Part shown: in pieces, positions 1-8,447 of the stretch
Layout: every line of letters starts with the position of its first letter
How positions within the stretch are numbered: position 1 is the first letter of the stretch
From: SAR116 cluster bacterium AG-447-C21
Lineage (GTDB): Bacteria > Pseudomonadota > Alphaproteobacteria > Thalassobaculales > Thalassobaculaceae
Reading direction: 5' to 3'
Assembly (NCBI GenBank): GCA_003212315.1
Contig: QCQB01000004.1
Location: 1-64,000, forward strand
DNA length: 64,000 bases
The notes under the pieces: model-generated
Told to the model about the DNA's origin: nothing
The model's database searches: none
What the model saw: the letters and a program-made list of their open reading frames with translations, nothing else
Position numbers and translations under genes: made by a program

Positions 1-1
1 A

Positions 2-262
2 AAGAGTCTTTTGAAATCAGGTGATGGTCTAAGTGTTTCATTCACTATTACTGACCTTGATAATCGCTTGCCGGTAACCTTCAAGGGCGCACTCCCGGAT
101 TTGTTTAGGGAAGGTCAGGGTGTCGTTGCTGAAGGATATTTAGTAGATGGTCTTTTTCAAGCAAAACACGTGCTCGCAAAACATGATGAAAACTATATGC
201 CAAAAGAAGTAGCCGACTCATTGAAAAAATCAGGAAAATGGAAGGGGGTAAGCAAACAATGA
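2..262 (+). CDS. ccmE: Cytochrome c-type biogenesis protein CcmE, 3' part (5' end outside window)
   Basis: Periplasmic heme chaperone that binds heme covalently and passes it to CcmF for attachment to apocytochrome c. Only the C-terminal 86 residues are present; the reading frame is open from base 2, so the N-terminal anchor and first beta strands lie upstream. The family's heme-binding segment AKHDENY is intact, with the heme-ligating His codon at 182-184 and the conserved Tyr four residues later. The fragment shows the OB-fold strands (residues about 10-57) and a charged C-terminal tail. The stop codon overlaps the ccmF start (ATGA at 259-262), as expected for a ccmEFGHI operon. A TTG at 11 is internal and not the true start. 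Identification is secure. Confidence 0.93.
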   Translation, partial: KSLLKSGDGLSVSFTITDLDNRLPVTFKGALPDLFREGQGVVAEGYLVDGLFQAKHVLAKHDENYMPKEVADSLKKSGKWKGVSKQ

Positions 263-2253
263 TAGCTGAACTGGGGCATTATGCGTTGGTTTTGGCTTTG
301 CTCATTGCTTTGGTCCAGACTACCGTCCCCCTCTATGGCGCAGCCAGAAATGATTTTTCTTTAATGGGTGTAGCTCAACCCGCCGCCACCGCACAATTCA
401 TTGCAATTGCAATTGCATTTGGAGCACTCACACATGCTTATGTCACTTCTGATTTTTCAGTAATTAACGTAGCAGAGAATTCGCATTCCTTAAAACCATT
501 GTTATATAAAATAAGTGGGGTTTGGGGAAACCATGAAGGTTCAATGATCCTTTGGGTTTTAATACTCGCACTGTTTGGATTTGCAGTAGCACAATTTGGA
601 ATACATCTTCCCCCAACATTAAAAGCCAGAGTTTTATCGGTCCAAGCATCTATCGGAGTTGCTTTTCTTGGTTTCATTCTTTTGACTTCTAACCCATTTT
701 TAAGATTAGATCCGGCCCCAATTGACGGTCGCGACTTAAATCCTCTATTACAAGATCCAGGGTTAGCGTTCCATCCCCCTATGCTATACCTTGGTTATGT
801 TGGTTTTTCGATGGCATTTTCGTTTGCAGTCGCGGCACTAATAGAAGGTCGGGTGGACCCCGCGTGGGCGCGTTGGGTTAGACCTTGGACTCTGGCCGCA
901 TGGATAGCTCTTACAGCTGGTATAACGCTTGGGAGCTGGTGGGCATACTATGAGCTTGGTTGGGGAGGATGGTGGTACTGGGATCCAGTCGAAAACGCAA
1001 GCTTTATGCCTTGGCTATCTGGAACAGCATTACTTCACTCAGCAGTGGTAGTGGAGAAAAGAGATGCGCTTAAAAGCTGGACTATTCTTCTGGCTATCTT
1101 AACCTTTGCATTAAGTTTAATGGGAACTTTTCTAGTCAGATCAGGGGTTTTAACATCTGTTCATGCCTTTGCCGTAGATCCAGAGAGAGGTTTATACATA
1201 CTTGCAATCCTAGTACTATTTGTTGGTGGTGCTTTGATCATGTTTGCACTAAGGGCACCATCGATGAAGCTAGGAGGGTTATTTCAGCCGATAAGTCGAG
1301 AAGGGGGTTTAGTAATGAATAACCTTCTTCTCTCAGTTGCAACAGCAACGGTATTTATTGGAACACTTTATCCTCTTTTTCTAGATGCCACTACTGGACA
1401 AAAGGTATCTGTTGGCCCTCCGTTTTTTAATGCCACTTTCGTTCCAGTAATGATCCCACTAGTCCTCCTAATGGCGGTTGGTCCAATGTTGGCTTGGAAA
1501 CGAGGCGATCTATCGGCAGCAATGTCGCGACTTTGGTTTGCCGTTGCTCTATCATTTGGAATTAGCATATTCGTATTTTGGCTCCATAGTAATGAGCCTC
1601 TCACCCCTGTGATTGGTTTTGCATTAGCTGGTTGGCTTGCGGGCGGAACTCTCAAAGAATTTGCGGATAGAATAGGGTTATTTCGAGATCGATTGTCTAA
1701 ATCTTTGTCCAAAGCCAGACGGTTACCTAGATCTGCATACGGCATGACATTGGCACATCTAGGGCTATCCATTTTTATTTGTGGAGCTGTAGCAGATAGT
1801 GCTTGGAGAACTGAAGTAGTTATAAACGCAAAAGAGAGGGACAAAACTTCGATTGCAGGGTTCGAAGCGCAATTAGAAAGCGTAAACAGGCTCGAAGGTC
1901 CTAATTACCATTTGGAAAGAGCAACCGTTGTTATTAGAAAAAATGGCGAGTACGTCACGAGAGTGTTCCCTGAACGACGGTTCTATCCAGTACAGCAAAT
2001 GCCCACCACTGAAGCTGCCATTTACACAACACTTTTAGCTGACGTATATGTTTCGTTGGGAGAAGGCAGCAAGGACCAAGGTTGGACACTTAGGTTGTGG
2101 TACAATCCCCTGATACCCTGGATATGGACGGGCTGTTTAATCATGGTTTTAGGGGGCTTAATATCACTATCAGACCGGCGGCTCAGAATTGGCGCCCCAT
2201 TTAAACGAGCACATAAAAAAGTTCAAGAAAACGGCTTGCTTGAAAATGCGTAA
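259..2253 (+). CDS. ccmF: Heme lyase CcmF, cytochrome c maturation
   Basis: Polytopic inner-membrane heme lyase that takes heme from CcmE and ligates it to the CXXCH motif of apocytochromes c, working with CcmH and CcmI. The protein is 664 residues, normal for the family, with many hydrophobic segments. The tryptophan-rich WWD heme-handling motif lies at about residues 235-250 ([13 protein letters not shown]), with WGNHEGSM near residue 89 and the HPPMLYLGY and SVHAF segments supplying candidate heme-ligand histidines near 172 and 300. ATG 259 is preferred over the in-frame ATG 238 because GGAAGGGGG lies just upstream, the protein then begins [10 protein letters not shown] as in homologues, and it forms an ATGA overlap with ccmE. 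It overlaps ccmG by 8 bases. Confidence 0.95.
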   Translation: MIAELGHYALVLALLIALVQTTVPLYGAARNDFSLMGVAQPAATAQFIAIAIAFGALTHAYVTSDFSVINVAENSHSLKPLLYKISGVWGNHEGSMILWVLILALFGFAVAQFGIHLPPTLKARVLSVQASIGVAFLGFILLTSNPFLRLDPAPIDGRDLNPLLQDPGLAFHPPMLYLGYVGFSMAFSFAVAALIEGRVDPAWARWVRPWTLAAWIALTAGITLGSWWAYYELGWGGWWYWDPVENASFMPWLSGTALLHSAVVVEKRDALKSWTILLAILTFALSLMGTFLVRSGVLTSVHAFAVDPERGLYILAILVLFVGGALIMFALRAPSMKLGGLFQPISREGGLVMNNLLLSVATATVFIGTLYPLFLDATTGQKVSVGPPFFNATFVPVMIPLVLLMAVGPMLAWKRGDLSAAMSRLWFAVALSFGISIFVFWLHSNEPLTPVIGFALAGWLAGGTLKEFADRIGLFRDRLSKSLSKARRLPRSAYGMTLAHLGLSIFICGAVADSAWRTEVVINAKERDKTSIAGFEAQLESVNRLEGPNYHLERATVVIRKNGEYVTRVFPERRFYPVQQMPTTEAAIYTTLLADVYVSLGEGSKDQGWTLRLWYNPLIPWIWTGCLIMVLGGLISLSDRRLRIGAPFKRAHKKVQENGLLENA

Positions 2254-2794
2254 ATTAATTTACCTGGGGCCTCTACTTTTTTTTATAATTACCGCCGTTT
2301 ATTTCGCTTTACCAATTCTAAAAGGCAAAGATCCAAGAATTTTGCCATCAGCTATGATTGAAAAAAATATCCCAGATTTAAATCTTCCTCCACTTCTAGA
2401 AACAAAACAAGGTATAGACAAACAAGCATTGATGGGAGAAATTCAGTTAGTTAACTTTTTCTCTTCTTGGTGTGGTCCATGTCGAACGGAACACGATTTT
2501 CTTATGAGAATTAACAAGTCAGAGATAATCCCGATATATGGGATCAATTACAAGGATAAGCAAAATGCTGCTAAAGCGTGGTTACTTGACCTAGGGGACC
2601 CTTACGAGAGAATTGGCAGAGATATTGATGGACGGACAGCTATAGATTGGGGTGTTTACGGTGTTCCCGAGACGTATCTAATTGATAAACATGGCCGAAT
2701 TCAATATCGACACGTTGGTCCACTTTCCGAAAGCATTTTTAAAGAAAAAATCTCTCCTGTAATCAAGGCTCTACGGAAACAAACAAATGGTTGA
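2246..2794 (+). CDS. ccmG: Thiol:disulfide interchange protein CcmG/DsbE
   Basis: Membrane-anchored periplasmic thioredoxin-like protein that keeps apocytochrome c heme-binding cysteines reduced. It has 182 residues: an N-terminal membrane anchor (about 4-22), then a thioredoxin fold with the active site WCGPC at residues 75-79 and the cis-proline region GVPETYLID near 135. ATG 2246 gives the usual start MRKLIYLGP; the open frame continues upstream to 2189, but that part would sit inside ccmF and add a non-homologous hydrophilic extension. Overlaps of 8 bases with both ccmF and ccmH indicate translational coupling. Confidence 0.93.
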   Translation: MRKLIYLGPLLFFIITAVYFALPILKGKDPRILPSAMIEKNIPDLNLPPLLETKQGIDKQALMGEIQLVNFFSSWCGPCRTEHDFLMRINKSEIIPIYGINYKDKQNAAKAWLLDLGDPYERIGRDIDGRTAIDWGVYGVPETYLIDKHGRIQYRHVGPLSESIFKEKISPVIKALRKQTNG

Positions 2795-3263
2795 AAATCG
2801 GCTTTTTATGCTAATTCTTGCTATAATAGTCAGTATTCCACTAAACGCGTCAGCAGTTGAGCCATCCGAGATACTACAAAATCCCCAGCTCGAGCTGCGG
2901 GCGCGGAATCTGAGTCAAAATATACGTTGCCTTGTGTGCCAAAACCAATCAATTGATGATAGCAATGCTTCCTTGGCGAGAGATTTAAGAAAAATTGTCA
3001 GAGAACAGCTGGTAAGCGGTGCGTCAGATAGCGAAATATATGAGTTTTTAATAGCACGTTACGGTGACTTCATTCTGTTGCGACCTCCAGTTAAGGCAAC
3101 CACCTATATATTATGGTACGGACCGTTATTTATATTCTTCGCCGGCCTATCTTTGTCAGTATTATTTCTTATTCGAAGAAAAAGAGTATTGCCCGAAGAG
3201 CCGCTATCTCCTAAGGAACAGGAAGAACTATCCAGCCTTATAAGCGGAAAGGAAGAGGGATAG
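2787..3263 (+). CDS. ccmH: Cytochrome c-type biogenesis protein CcmH
   Basis: Periplasmic thiol oxidoreductase subunit that, with CcmF and CcmI, presents reduced apocytochrome c for heme attachment. The 158-residue product has a signal peptide (about 1-23, cleavage after ASA), the RCLVCQNQSI motif with redox cysteines C48 and C51, the conserved ARDLR helix, and one C-terminal membrane segment (about 106-128) followed by a charged tail. This is the short, single-domain CcmH, and CcmI is encoded separately just downstream. ATG 2787 lies inside the end of ccmG and the stop is 2 bases before ccmI. Confidence 0.94.
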   Translation: MVENRLFMLILAIIVSIPLNASAVEPSEILQNPQLELRARNLSQNIRCLVCQNQSIDDSNASLARDLRKIVREQLVSGASDSEIYEFLIARYGDFILLRPPVKATTYILWYGPLFIFFAGLSLSVLFLIRRKRVLPEEPLSPKEQEELSSLISGKEEG

Positions 3264-3265
3264 GG

Positions 3266-4741
3266 ATGTTGTTTTGGTTCATAGCAGGAATACTAACCCT
3301 AGGCGCTGTGCTTGCAATTATATGGCCTATACTGAAAGACAAGGCTTGGAGTGAAGACCCTGCTTCTTTTAATTTGCAGGTCTATGCAGACCAATTGAAT
3401 GAACTGGAACGAGACCATCTGCAAGGTCGCATAGGAGAACAAGATAAGGAGTCCGCCCGCCTTGAGATACAACGGAGAATTTTATCCACCAATACCGATA
3501 TAAAAGAGAAAATTAATCAAACCGACAAAATGCCTAGTCAATTCAGTCGGATGATATTGGCAGTATTATTAGCATTTTTGATACCGTCTTTCGCGTTGGG
3601 AACATACATATCAATGGGGAAGCCAGGTCTTCCTGGCCAACCCTTTAATGATCGCGTTGCTCAAACTTCTAAGCAAACCGCCACAGTGGCTGCCGCAGGC
3701 CAACATGGCGAAATAAACGATATGATCACCAATTTGCGGGCTAAGTTAGATAAAAATCCTAATGACATCAAAAGTTGGGGACTTCTTGGTAAAACTTATC
3801 TTATGCAAAAAAAGTATTCCGAGGCGGCATCTACGCTGGAGCGAGCTCTTCAAATAACACCTAATAATATCGGTATGCGCGCAGCTTTTGGGGAGGCCCT
3901 AACCCTGGCTGCTGACGGACGCGTCACCCAGAAGTCCGAATCTGAGTTTAAAGCAGTTGAAAAACACACCCCAGATGACCCTAGAGCCCGTTATTATTTG
4001 GGCCTTGCTGAATATCAAAGAAATAATTTGACAGCAGCGCTTCGACGCTGGATTGCTCTAGAAATCGATACTCCAGCAGACGCTCCATGGAGAACAATGC
4101 TTCAAAGTCGCATTCAAAAGGCTGAGAAAGAGAGTGGCATTGATATCTCTGCATTAAAGTTAGGAGAAATCACTAAAAGGCCTCCCCACAAGGGAACCAT
4201 TGCACCAAATCAAGGGCAATCAACACAGGTCTCAAAACCCATCCCCGGTCCAAGCCAAAGTCAAATCGCTGCGGCCCAAAATATGACCGCCAAAGATCGT
4301 CAATCTATGATCCAAAGTATGGTCCAACGTCTAGCTGATAAATTAAAAGATAACCCGAACGATGTGGACGGATGGCTTAGACTTGCGCGTTCGTACTCTG
4401 TGTTAAACCAGTCTGAGAGCGCCATAAATGCCTATAGTCAAGCGGCCAAGATCGCTCCAAATAGAATAGATATCCAGCTGAACTTTGCGCGTGCACTTTT
4501 CCCAGCCGGAACACCCGAAACAGAAATACCTTCTCGGCTTAAACCGGTAATCGAAAATATTTTAAAACTCGATCCTAATCACCCAGAAGCAACATTTTAC
4601 CGGGGAATGATCGCTAAAGCAGAGGGTGATTATTCACTTGCTCATGAATTATGGACGCGTCTGTTGCAAGTAATGGGCCCTAATGCACCAGCACGGAAAT
4701 CAATAGAAAAACAGATCAATTCGCTTAAAATGCAAAAGTAA
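3266..4741 (+). CDS. ccmI: Cytochrome c-type biogenesis protein CcmI (TPR)
   Basis: Apocytochrome c chaperone: two membrane segments (about 2-23 and 92-114) flank a cytoplasmic heptad-rich helix, and the periplasmic part carries tetratricopeptide repeats that bind the C-terminal helix of apocytochromes. At 491 residues it is longer than the commonest CcmI proteins. TPR-type helices appear in two blocks, about 150-230 and 345-460, separated by a Gln/Pro/Ser-rich linker. The start ATG follows the ccmH stop by 2 bases with GGGA just upstream. It is the last gene of the ccm operon; no clear terminator hairpin was seen in the 114-base gap that follows. Confidence 0.9.
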   Translation: MLFWFIAGILTLGAVLAIIWPILKDKAWSEDPASFNLQVYADQLNELERDHLQGRIGEQDKESARLEIQRRILSTNTDIKEKINQTDKMPSQFSRMILAVLLAFLIPSFALGTYISMGKPGLPGQPFNDRVAQTSKQTATVAAAGQHGEINDMITNLRAKLDKNPNDIKSWGLLGKTYLMQKKYSEAASTLERALQITPNNIGMRAAFGEALTLAADGRVTQKSESEFKAVEKHTPDDPRARYYLGLAEYQRNNLTAALRRWIALEIDTPADAPWRTMLQSRIQKAEKESGIDISALKLGEITKRPPHKGTIAPNQGQSTQVSKPIPGPSQSQIAAAQNMTAKDRQSMIQSMVQRLADKLKDNPNDVDGWLRLARSYSVLNQSESAINAYSQAAKIAPNRIDIQLNFARALFPAGTPETEIPSRLKPVIENILKLDPNHPEATFYRGMIAKAEGDYSLAHELWTRLLQVMGPNAPARKSIEKQINSLKMQK

Positions 4742-4855
4742 AAGTGTCAATTAAAGTTAATCCAGTGTGTTTGTAAGCAATTTTGTCTATAAGTTAAGTG
4801 CAGACACAAGATGAATTCAAACAACTAGATCAATACATGCAATTACAATACGGGT

Positions 4856-6535
4856 TTGGTTATCGTGCATTGGCGTAATATTTTAATCCTTTTAACTTTC
4901 AGCTTGTTAGTTTTCATCCCAGGTATCTCTAGTATCCCCCCATTAGACAGAGATGAGTCTCGTTTTGCCCAAGCTAGCAAGCAAATGATAGAAACTGGTG
5001 ATTACGTAGATATAAGATTTCAAGAAACCCCAAGATACAAAAAACCCGTTGGCGCTTATTGGGTACAAGCGGCGACGGTAAATATACTATCACCGGATAA
5101 CCTCAATTCTATTTGGGCCTACCGTATACCCTCCCTGCTTGCTTCTTTAGCGGCGGTGATCCTCACATATGCTATTGCTTGTCTTTTTGTTAAAAGAGAA
5201 GTTGCGCTATTTTCTGGAATTTTATTAGCGTCGAGTTTTCTGATTAATGCAGAAGCGCACATGGCTAAAACAGACGCTCTATTGCTTGTGAGTGTATTAA
5301 TCACCCAGTACGGCTTAGCCAGGACATACAAAGGCGAAATAAGTTTTTTAAGCTGGTTATATTTTTGGGCAGGGCTTGGACTAAGCATCCTGCTCAAAGG
5401 TCCAATTGTCCCAGTTATTATACTGTTAGCAATTGTAACATTATGCTGTTTTGATCGTAACCTTAGTCTTATCAAGCAGCTCCGACCGATGACAGGCGTT
5501 CTGGTTGCCACTGCTATCAGTTTGCCTTGGGTAATAGCTGTTCAAATATCTTCCAGTGGTGCTTTTTTAAAGAAATCAATTGGTGTAGATTTACTACCGA
5601 AGTTGATGGGCGGCGTCGAATCTCACGGAATGCCGCCTGGATATTATCTTCTAATGTTAATGATTGCTTTCTGGCCTAGCTCATTATTTCTTTGGCCAAG
5701 TTTGATTCATTTCATCAAGGCTAAAAAAGACATTTTTTTCAAATTTATCATAGCTTGGGTAGTACCAGCATGGATAATGTTGGAGATCGTACCTACGAAA
5801 TTACCGCATTATGTATTGCCACTTTACCCAGCCATAGCAATAACCGTTGCTAAAGCAATGGATGAAACAAATTTTTATAAAATTAGCCTAGGATCAAAAC
5901 TTTATAGCGGCCTTTGGTTCATTCTCAGTAGCGGTTTGATAATAGCATCTATTTTTTTAGCAAATCCGAACATTGAACTCGTCGCCTCACCGGGCCACGA
6001 AATTGATAAAAAAATAGTTTTTGAACACATTCAAAATATCAGTAACCAACAAGCCTTACTCACTTTCACCTTAATTTTAATTTCATTGGCGGCTGTCATC
6101 TTTCTATGGAAAGGTAAAATCAAAACCTGCATTCTTTCAATAGCCTGTTGTGCAGTCTTATTTTTCATCCCATTAACCCACTCAAAAATTCCAGCTATAA
6201 AATGGGCCTTTCCTTCGGCAGAAATAGCTGATTTTCTTGAGGCAACCAACAGACAAGACAATAAATTAATCTCGATAGGGTATCATGAACCAAGCTTGGT
6301 TTTTCTTAATGGAACAGATACTTATTTAGCCAACATTAATGACGGCGTCAAAAAATTAAAAGATGAACCCAAAAGTCTAGTATTAATTAGTCATTCTAAG
6401 CTAGAAGATTTTTATTTAGCTACTACCCAGGCAGGCCTTACAACAAAACTGATCGAAACCTTTAACAGCTTCAATTACTCTAAAGGTAGAAGCTTAGTTT
6501 TAAATTTATTAGTGGTGACAAATGCCCAAAATTAA
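4856..6535 (+). CDS. ArnT/Rgt-like polyprenyl-phosphate-sugar glycosyltransferase (GT83 type)
   Basis: Integral-membrane GT-C glycosyltransferase of the ArnT/PMT superfamily, expected to move a sugar from a polyprenyl phosphate donor to lipid A or another envelope acceptor on the periplasmic side. The 559-residue protein opens with a membrane helix followed by the family signature PPLDRDESRFAQA (about 29-41), whose acidic pair is the catalytic loop, and has about a dozen hydrophobic helices; PTKLPHYVLPLYPA matches the conserved loop of this family. The start is TTG 4856 or GTG 4865; no in-frame ATG exists upstream because a TAG intervenes. It shares a region with a PAP2 phosphatase, a GT2 synthase and a LAB_N protein, which suggests lipid A decoration, but the acceptor is inferred. 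Confidence 0.8.
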   Translation: MVIVHWRNILILLTFSLLVFIPGISSIPPLDRDESRFAQASKQMIETGDYVDIRFQETPRYKKPVGAYWVQAATVNILSPDNLNSIWAYRIPSLLASLAAVILTYAIACLFVKREVALFSGILLASSFLINAEAHMAKTDALLLVSVLITQYGLARTYKGEISFLSWLYFWAGLGLSILLKGPIVPVIILLAIVTLCCFDRNLSLIKQLRPMTGVLVATAISLPWVIAVQISSSGAFLKKSIGVDLLPKLMGGVESHGMPPGYYLLMLMIAFWPSSLFLWPSLIHFIKAKKDIFFKFIIAWVVPAWIMLEIVPTKLPHYVLPLYPAIAITVAKAMDETNFYKISLGSKLYSGLWFILSSGLIIASIFLANPNIELVASPGHEIDKKIVFEHIQNISNQQALLTFTLILISLAAVIFLWKGKIKTCILSIACCAVLFFIPLTHSKIPAIKWAFPSAEIADFLEATNRQDNKLISIGYHEPSLVFLNGTDTYLANINDGVKKLKDEPKSLVLISHSKLEDFYLATTQAGLTTKLIETFNSFNYSKGRSLVLNLLVVTNAQN

Positions 6536-6568
6536 TAGCTACAAGAAGCCAACTCAGATAGTATTAAA

Positions 6569-7237
6569 ATGAAACACCTATATTTTTTTTGGACTGTAGT
6601 TAAACAGCCCCCACTAGGCATAGTCCTGATTGTCACGGCATTCATATGCGTACTTTTAGGAATTGAGGTTGATCGAGATGTAATTATTTTCATCAAAAAT
6701 AATTCACAATATTTTTACACTGATATTTTTAGAATAATTACAAATGCAGGAGATGCAACATTTTGGTTATTGTTGGCTGCCGCCGGGATTACATTTTGCG
6801 TCTACATTCGGAGCTCACAATATCTAGTTTCTTATCATCATCAACTTAAAGTTTATTTGTTACAGTTAATTTTTATAACTTCCGCCTGGTTGCTATCAGG
6901 CGTAATTCACCACATTATTAAAATTGTATTAGGTCGATATCGACCCCGATATCTTTTCTCTGAAAATTGGTACGGGATTAATCCTTTAAATTTCAACATA
7001 GCCCATAATTCTTTTCCCTCTGGTCATACACAAACTATATTCGCTATAACTATTGGATTAACTCTCTTGTATCCGCGGTTAGGTATTTTTCTAGTGCCTC
7101 TAGCGATTTTAGTTGGGATCAGTCGAGTGGTATTAATTGCACATTATCCTAGTGATGTACTTTTTGGGGCTTATCTTGGCATGGCCACTGCGATTCTAGT
7201 AAAACGTCATTATTTTGATAGAAAAAATATATTTTAA
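6569..7237 (+). CDS. PAP2-family membrane phosphatase
   Basis: Type 2 phosphatidic acid phosphatase-like membrane enzyme of 222 residues with about six hydrophobic helices. All three catalytic motifs are visible: K-x6-RP (KIVLGRYRP, about 117-125), PSGH (near 150, general acid His) and SR-x5-H-x3-D (SRVVLIAHYPSD, about 186-197, nucleophile His). Likely substrates are lipid A phosphates (LpxE/LpxF type) or undecaprenyl pyrophosphate; motifs alone do not separate these. It starts 33 bases after the ArnT-like gene on the same strand, which favours a role in envelope lipid remodelling. Confidence 0.82.
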   Translation: MKHLYFFWTVVKQPPLGIVLIVTAFICVLLGIEVDRDVIIFIKNNSQYFYTDIFRIITNAGDATFWLLLAAAGITFCVYIRSSQYLVSYHHQLKVYLLQLIFITSAWLLSGVIHHIIKIVLGRYRPRYLFSENWYGINPLNFNIAHNSFPSGHTQTIFAITIGLTLLYPRLGIFLVPLAILVGISRVVLIAHYPSDVLFGAYLGMATAILVKRHYFDRKNIF

Positions 7238-7295
7238 GAGTGTTTTAACTTTCAAATAAACGTTAAGTCAGCTGTAGATATCTCTGAAGTATATC

Positions 7296-7301
7296 TATAA
7301 T
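7296..7301 (+). promoter_or_regulatory. Possible -10 element before the GT2 gene
   Basis: A perfect TATAAT hexamer lies 31 bases before the GT2 start in the 95-base gap after the PAP2 gene. No convincing -35 hexamer is found at normal spacing, so this could be chance in AT-rich DNA. If real, the GT2 and LAB_N genes have their own transcript. Confidence 0.2.
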
Positions 7302-7332
7302 ATCATGATATTTCGAGAACAAGGCGTCACAA

Positions 7333-8061
7333 ATGGGCACTTCCCTTTTGCTATCGGTTGTTATTCCTATTTTTAATGAGAGGGATAATGTCACATCCCT
7401 GGTAGAGGAAATTCACACTGCCTTAGTTGGGGTCTGTGATTTCGAGGTAATTTTCATTGATGATGCCAGCACCGATGATAGTTTGGCTATATTGACTGAA
7501 TTGAAAGGATCATTCCCCTTCATAAGAGCCGTCGCGCATAATAAGCGGTCAGGCCAAAGTGCGGGATTGAGAACGGGAGTGCTTGCTGCAAAAGGGTCTT
7601 TAATTGTGACTTTGGATGGTGATGGCCAGAATGACCCGGCAGATATCCCTAAATTGCTGGAACGGCATAAAAGCTTATCTGATTCAGAATTTTTGATGGT
7701 AACTGGACACAGAGTGAACCGAAAAGACACCTGGGCAAAGCGAAAGGCTTCAAGAGCAGCTAATGCTATCCGCCGTATTCTCCTGAAAGATAATAATCCA
7801 GATACAGGATGCTCGCTGAAACTATACGATCGCGCTTTATTTCTTCGTCTACCCTATTTTGATCATATGCATCGTTTTTTACCTGCTCTCGCTAAAAGAG
7901 AGAACTGCAGAGTAGAAGTGGTTCCCGTAAATCATCGGCATCGTGCCTATGGTCAATCCAAATATGCAAATATCGATCGCCTTCTAGTTGGTATCCCAGA
8001 CCTGATAGGTGTGATGTGGCTTATAAAACGGTCCCCAAGTAATCTAAAAAGTAAGGAATGA
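7333..8061 (+). CDS. Family 2 glycosyltransferase, polyprenyl-phosphate sugar synthase type
   Basis: DPM1/ArnC/RgtE-like enzyme expected to load a nucleotide-activated sugar onto a polyprenyl phosphate at the cytoplasmic membrane face. The 242-residue protein starts with the GT-A strand LLSVVIPIFNERDN, followed by the acidic site DDASTDDS (about 42-49) and the metal-binding LDGDGQNDP (about 95-103). The DTGCSLKLY and HRFLPAL segments are typical of DPM-like synthases. It lacks the C-terminal membrane helices of GtrB/ArnC forms, so it would be a soluble or peripheral enzyme. It lies 5 bases before a LAB_N membrane protein that could supply membrane anchoring. The sugar is not readable from sequence. 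Confidence 0.85.
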   Translation: MGTSLLLSVVIPIFNERDNVTSLVEEIHTALVGVCDFEVIFIDDASTDDSLAILTELKGSFPFIRAVAHNKRSGQSAGLRTGVLAAKGSLIVTLDGDGQNDPADIPKLLERHKSLSDSEFLMVTGHRVNRKDTWAKRKASRAANAIRRILLKDNNPDTGCSLKLYDRALFLRLPYFDHMHRFLPALAKRENCRVEVVPVNHRHRAYGQSKYANIDRLLVGIPDLIGVMWLIKRSPSNLKSKE

Positions 8062-8066
8062 TCTGA

Positions 8067-8396
8067 ATGGATTTCATCTTAACCTGGTTCTTTCCCGGTG
8101 GAATTAAAACCAGCGAAGCTATACTCCTGCTTATTGGGTTTATTGGCCAAGGATTATTTAGCGCCCGCTTTCTTATTCAGTGGGTTGTGAGCGAAAAGAA
8201 AAAAGAAAGCGTAATACCACTACCTTTTTGGTATTTCAGTTTGCTTGGTGGAATCACATTATTCATCTATGCATTTTCTAAAAAGGACCCAGTTATTATG
8301 CTAGGCCAAGGTACAGGGATACTGATTTATTCTAGAAATTTATATTTGATTTATAAAAAACGACAACAGGATGCACTGAATAAGGGAGATGTTTAA
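8067..8396 (+). CDS. LAB_N (lipid-A-disaccharide synthase N-terminal-like) membrane protein
   Basis: Small 109-residue membrane protein with three hydrophobic segments (about 17-36, 48-70, 78-98). The motif SARFLIQWVVSEKKKESVIP followed by PFWYFSLLGG is the hallmark of the LAB_N domain, found fused to some LpxB proteins or standing alone beside GT2 enzymes. It is probably co-translated with the GT2 gene 5 bases upstream. Its exact biochemical role is not established; here it may anchor the synthase or handle the lipid-linked sugar. Confidence 0.8.
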   Translation: MDFILTWFFPGGIKTSEAILLLIGFIGQGLFSARFLIQWVVSEKKKESVIPLPFWYFSLLGGITLFIYAFSKKDPVIMLGQGTGILIYSRNLYLIYKKRQQDALNKGDV

Positions 8397-8447
8397 TTCA
8401 AATATTTCCATCACCTATTATAATATTCTTATTTTCTGGAGTAGATA

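Noticed and set aside
1368-1844. 158-residue open frame on the minus strand inside ccmF
   Set aside because: It lies wholly within a well-supported gene, lacks a ribosome site and has no recognisable domain; membrane-protein codons often leave the reverse strand open.
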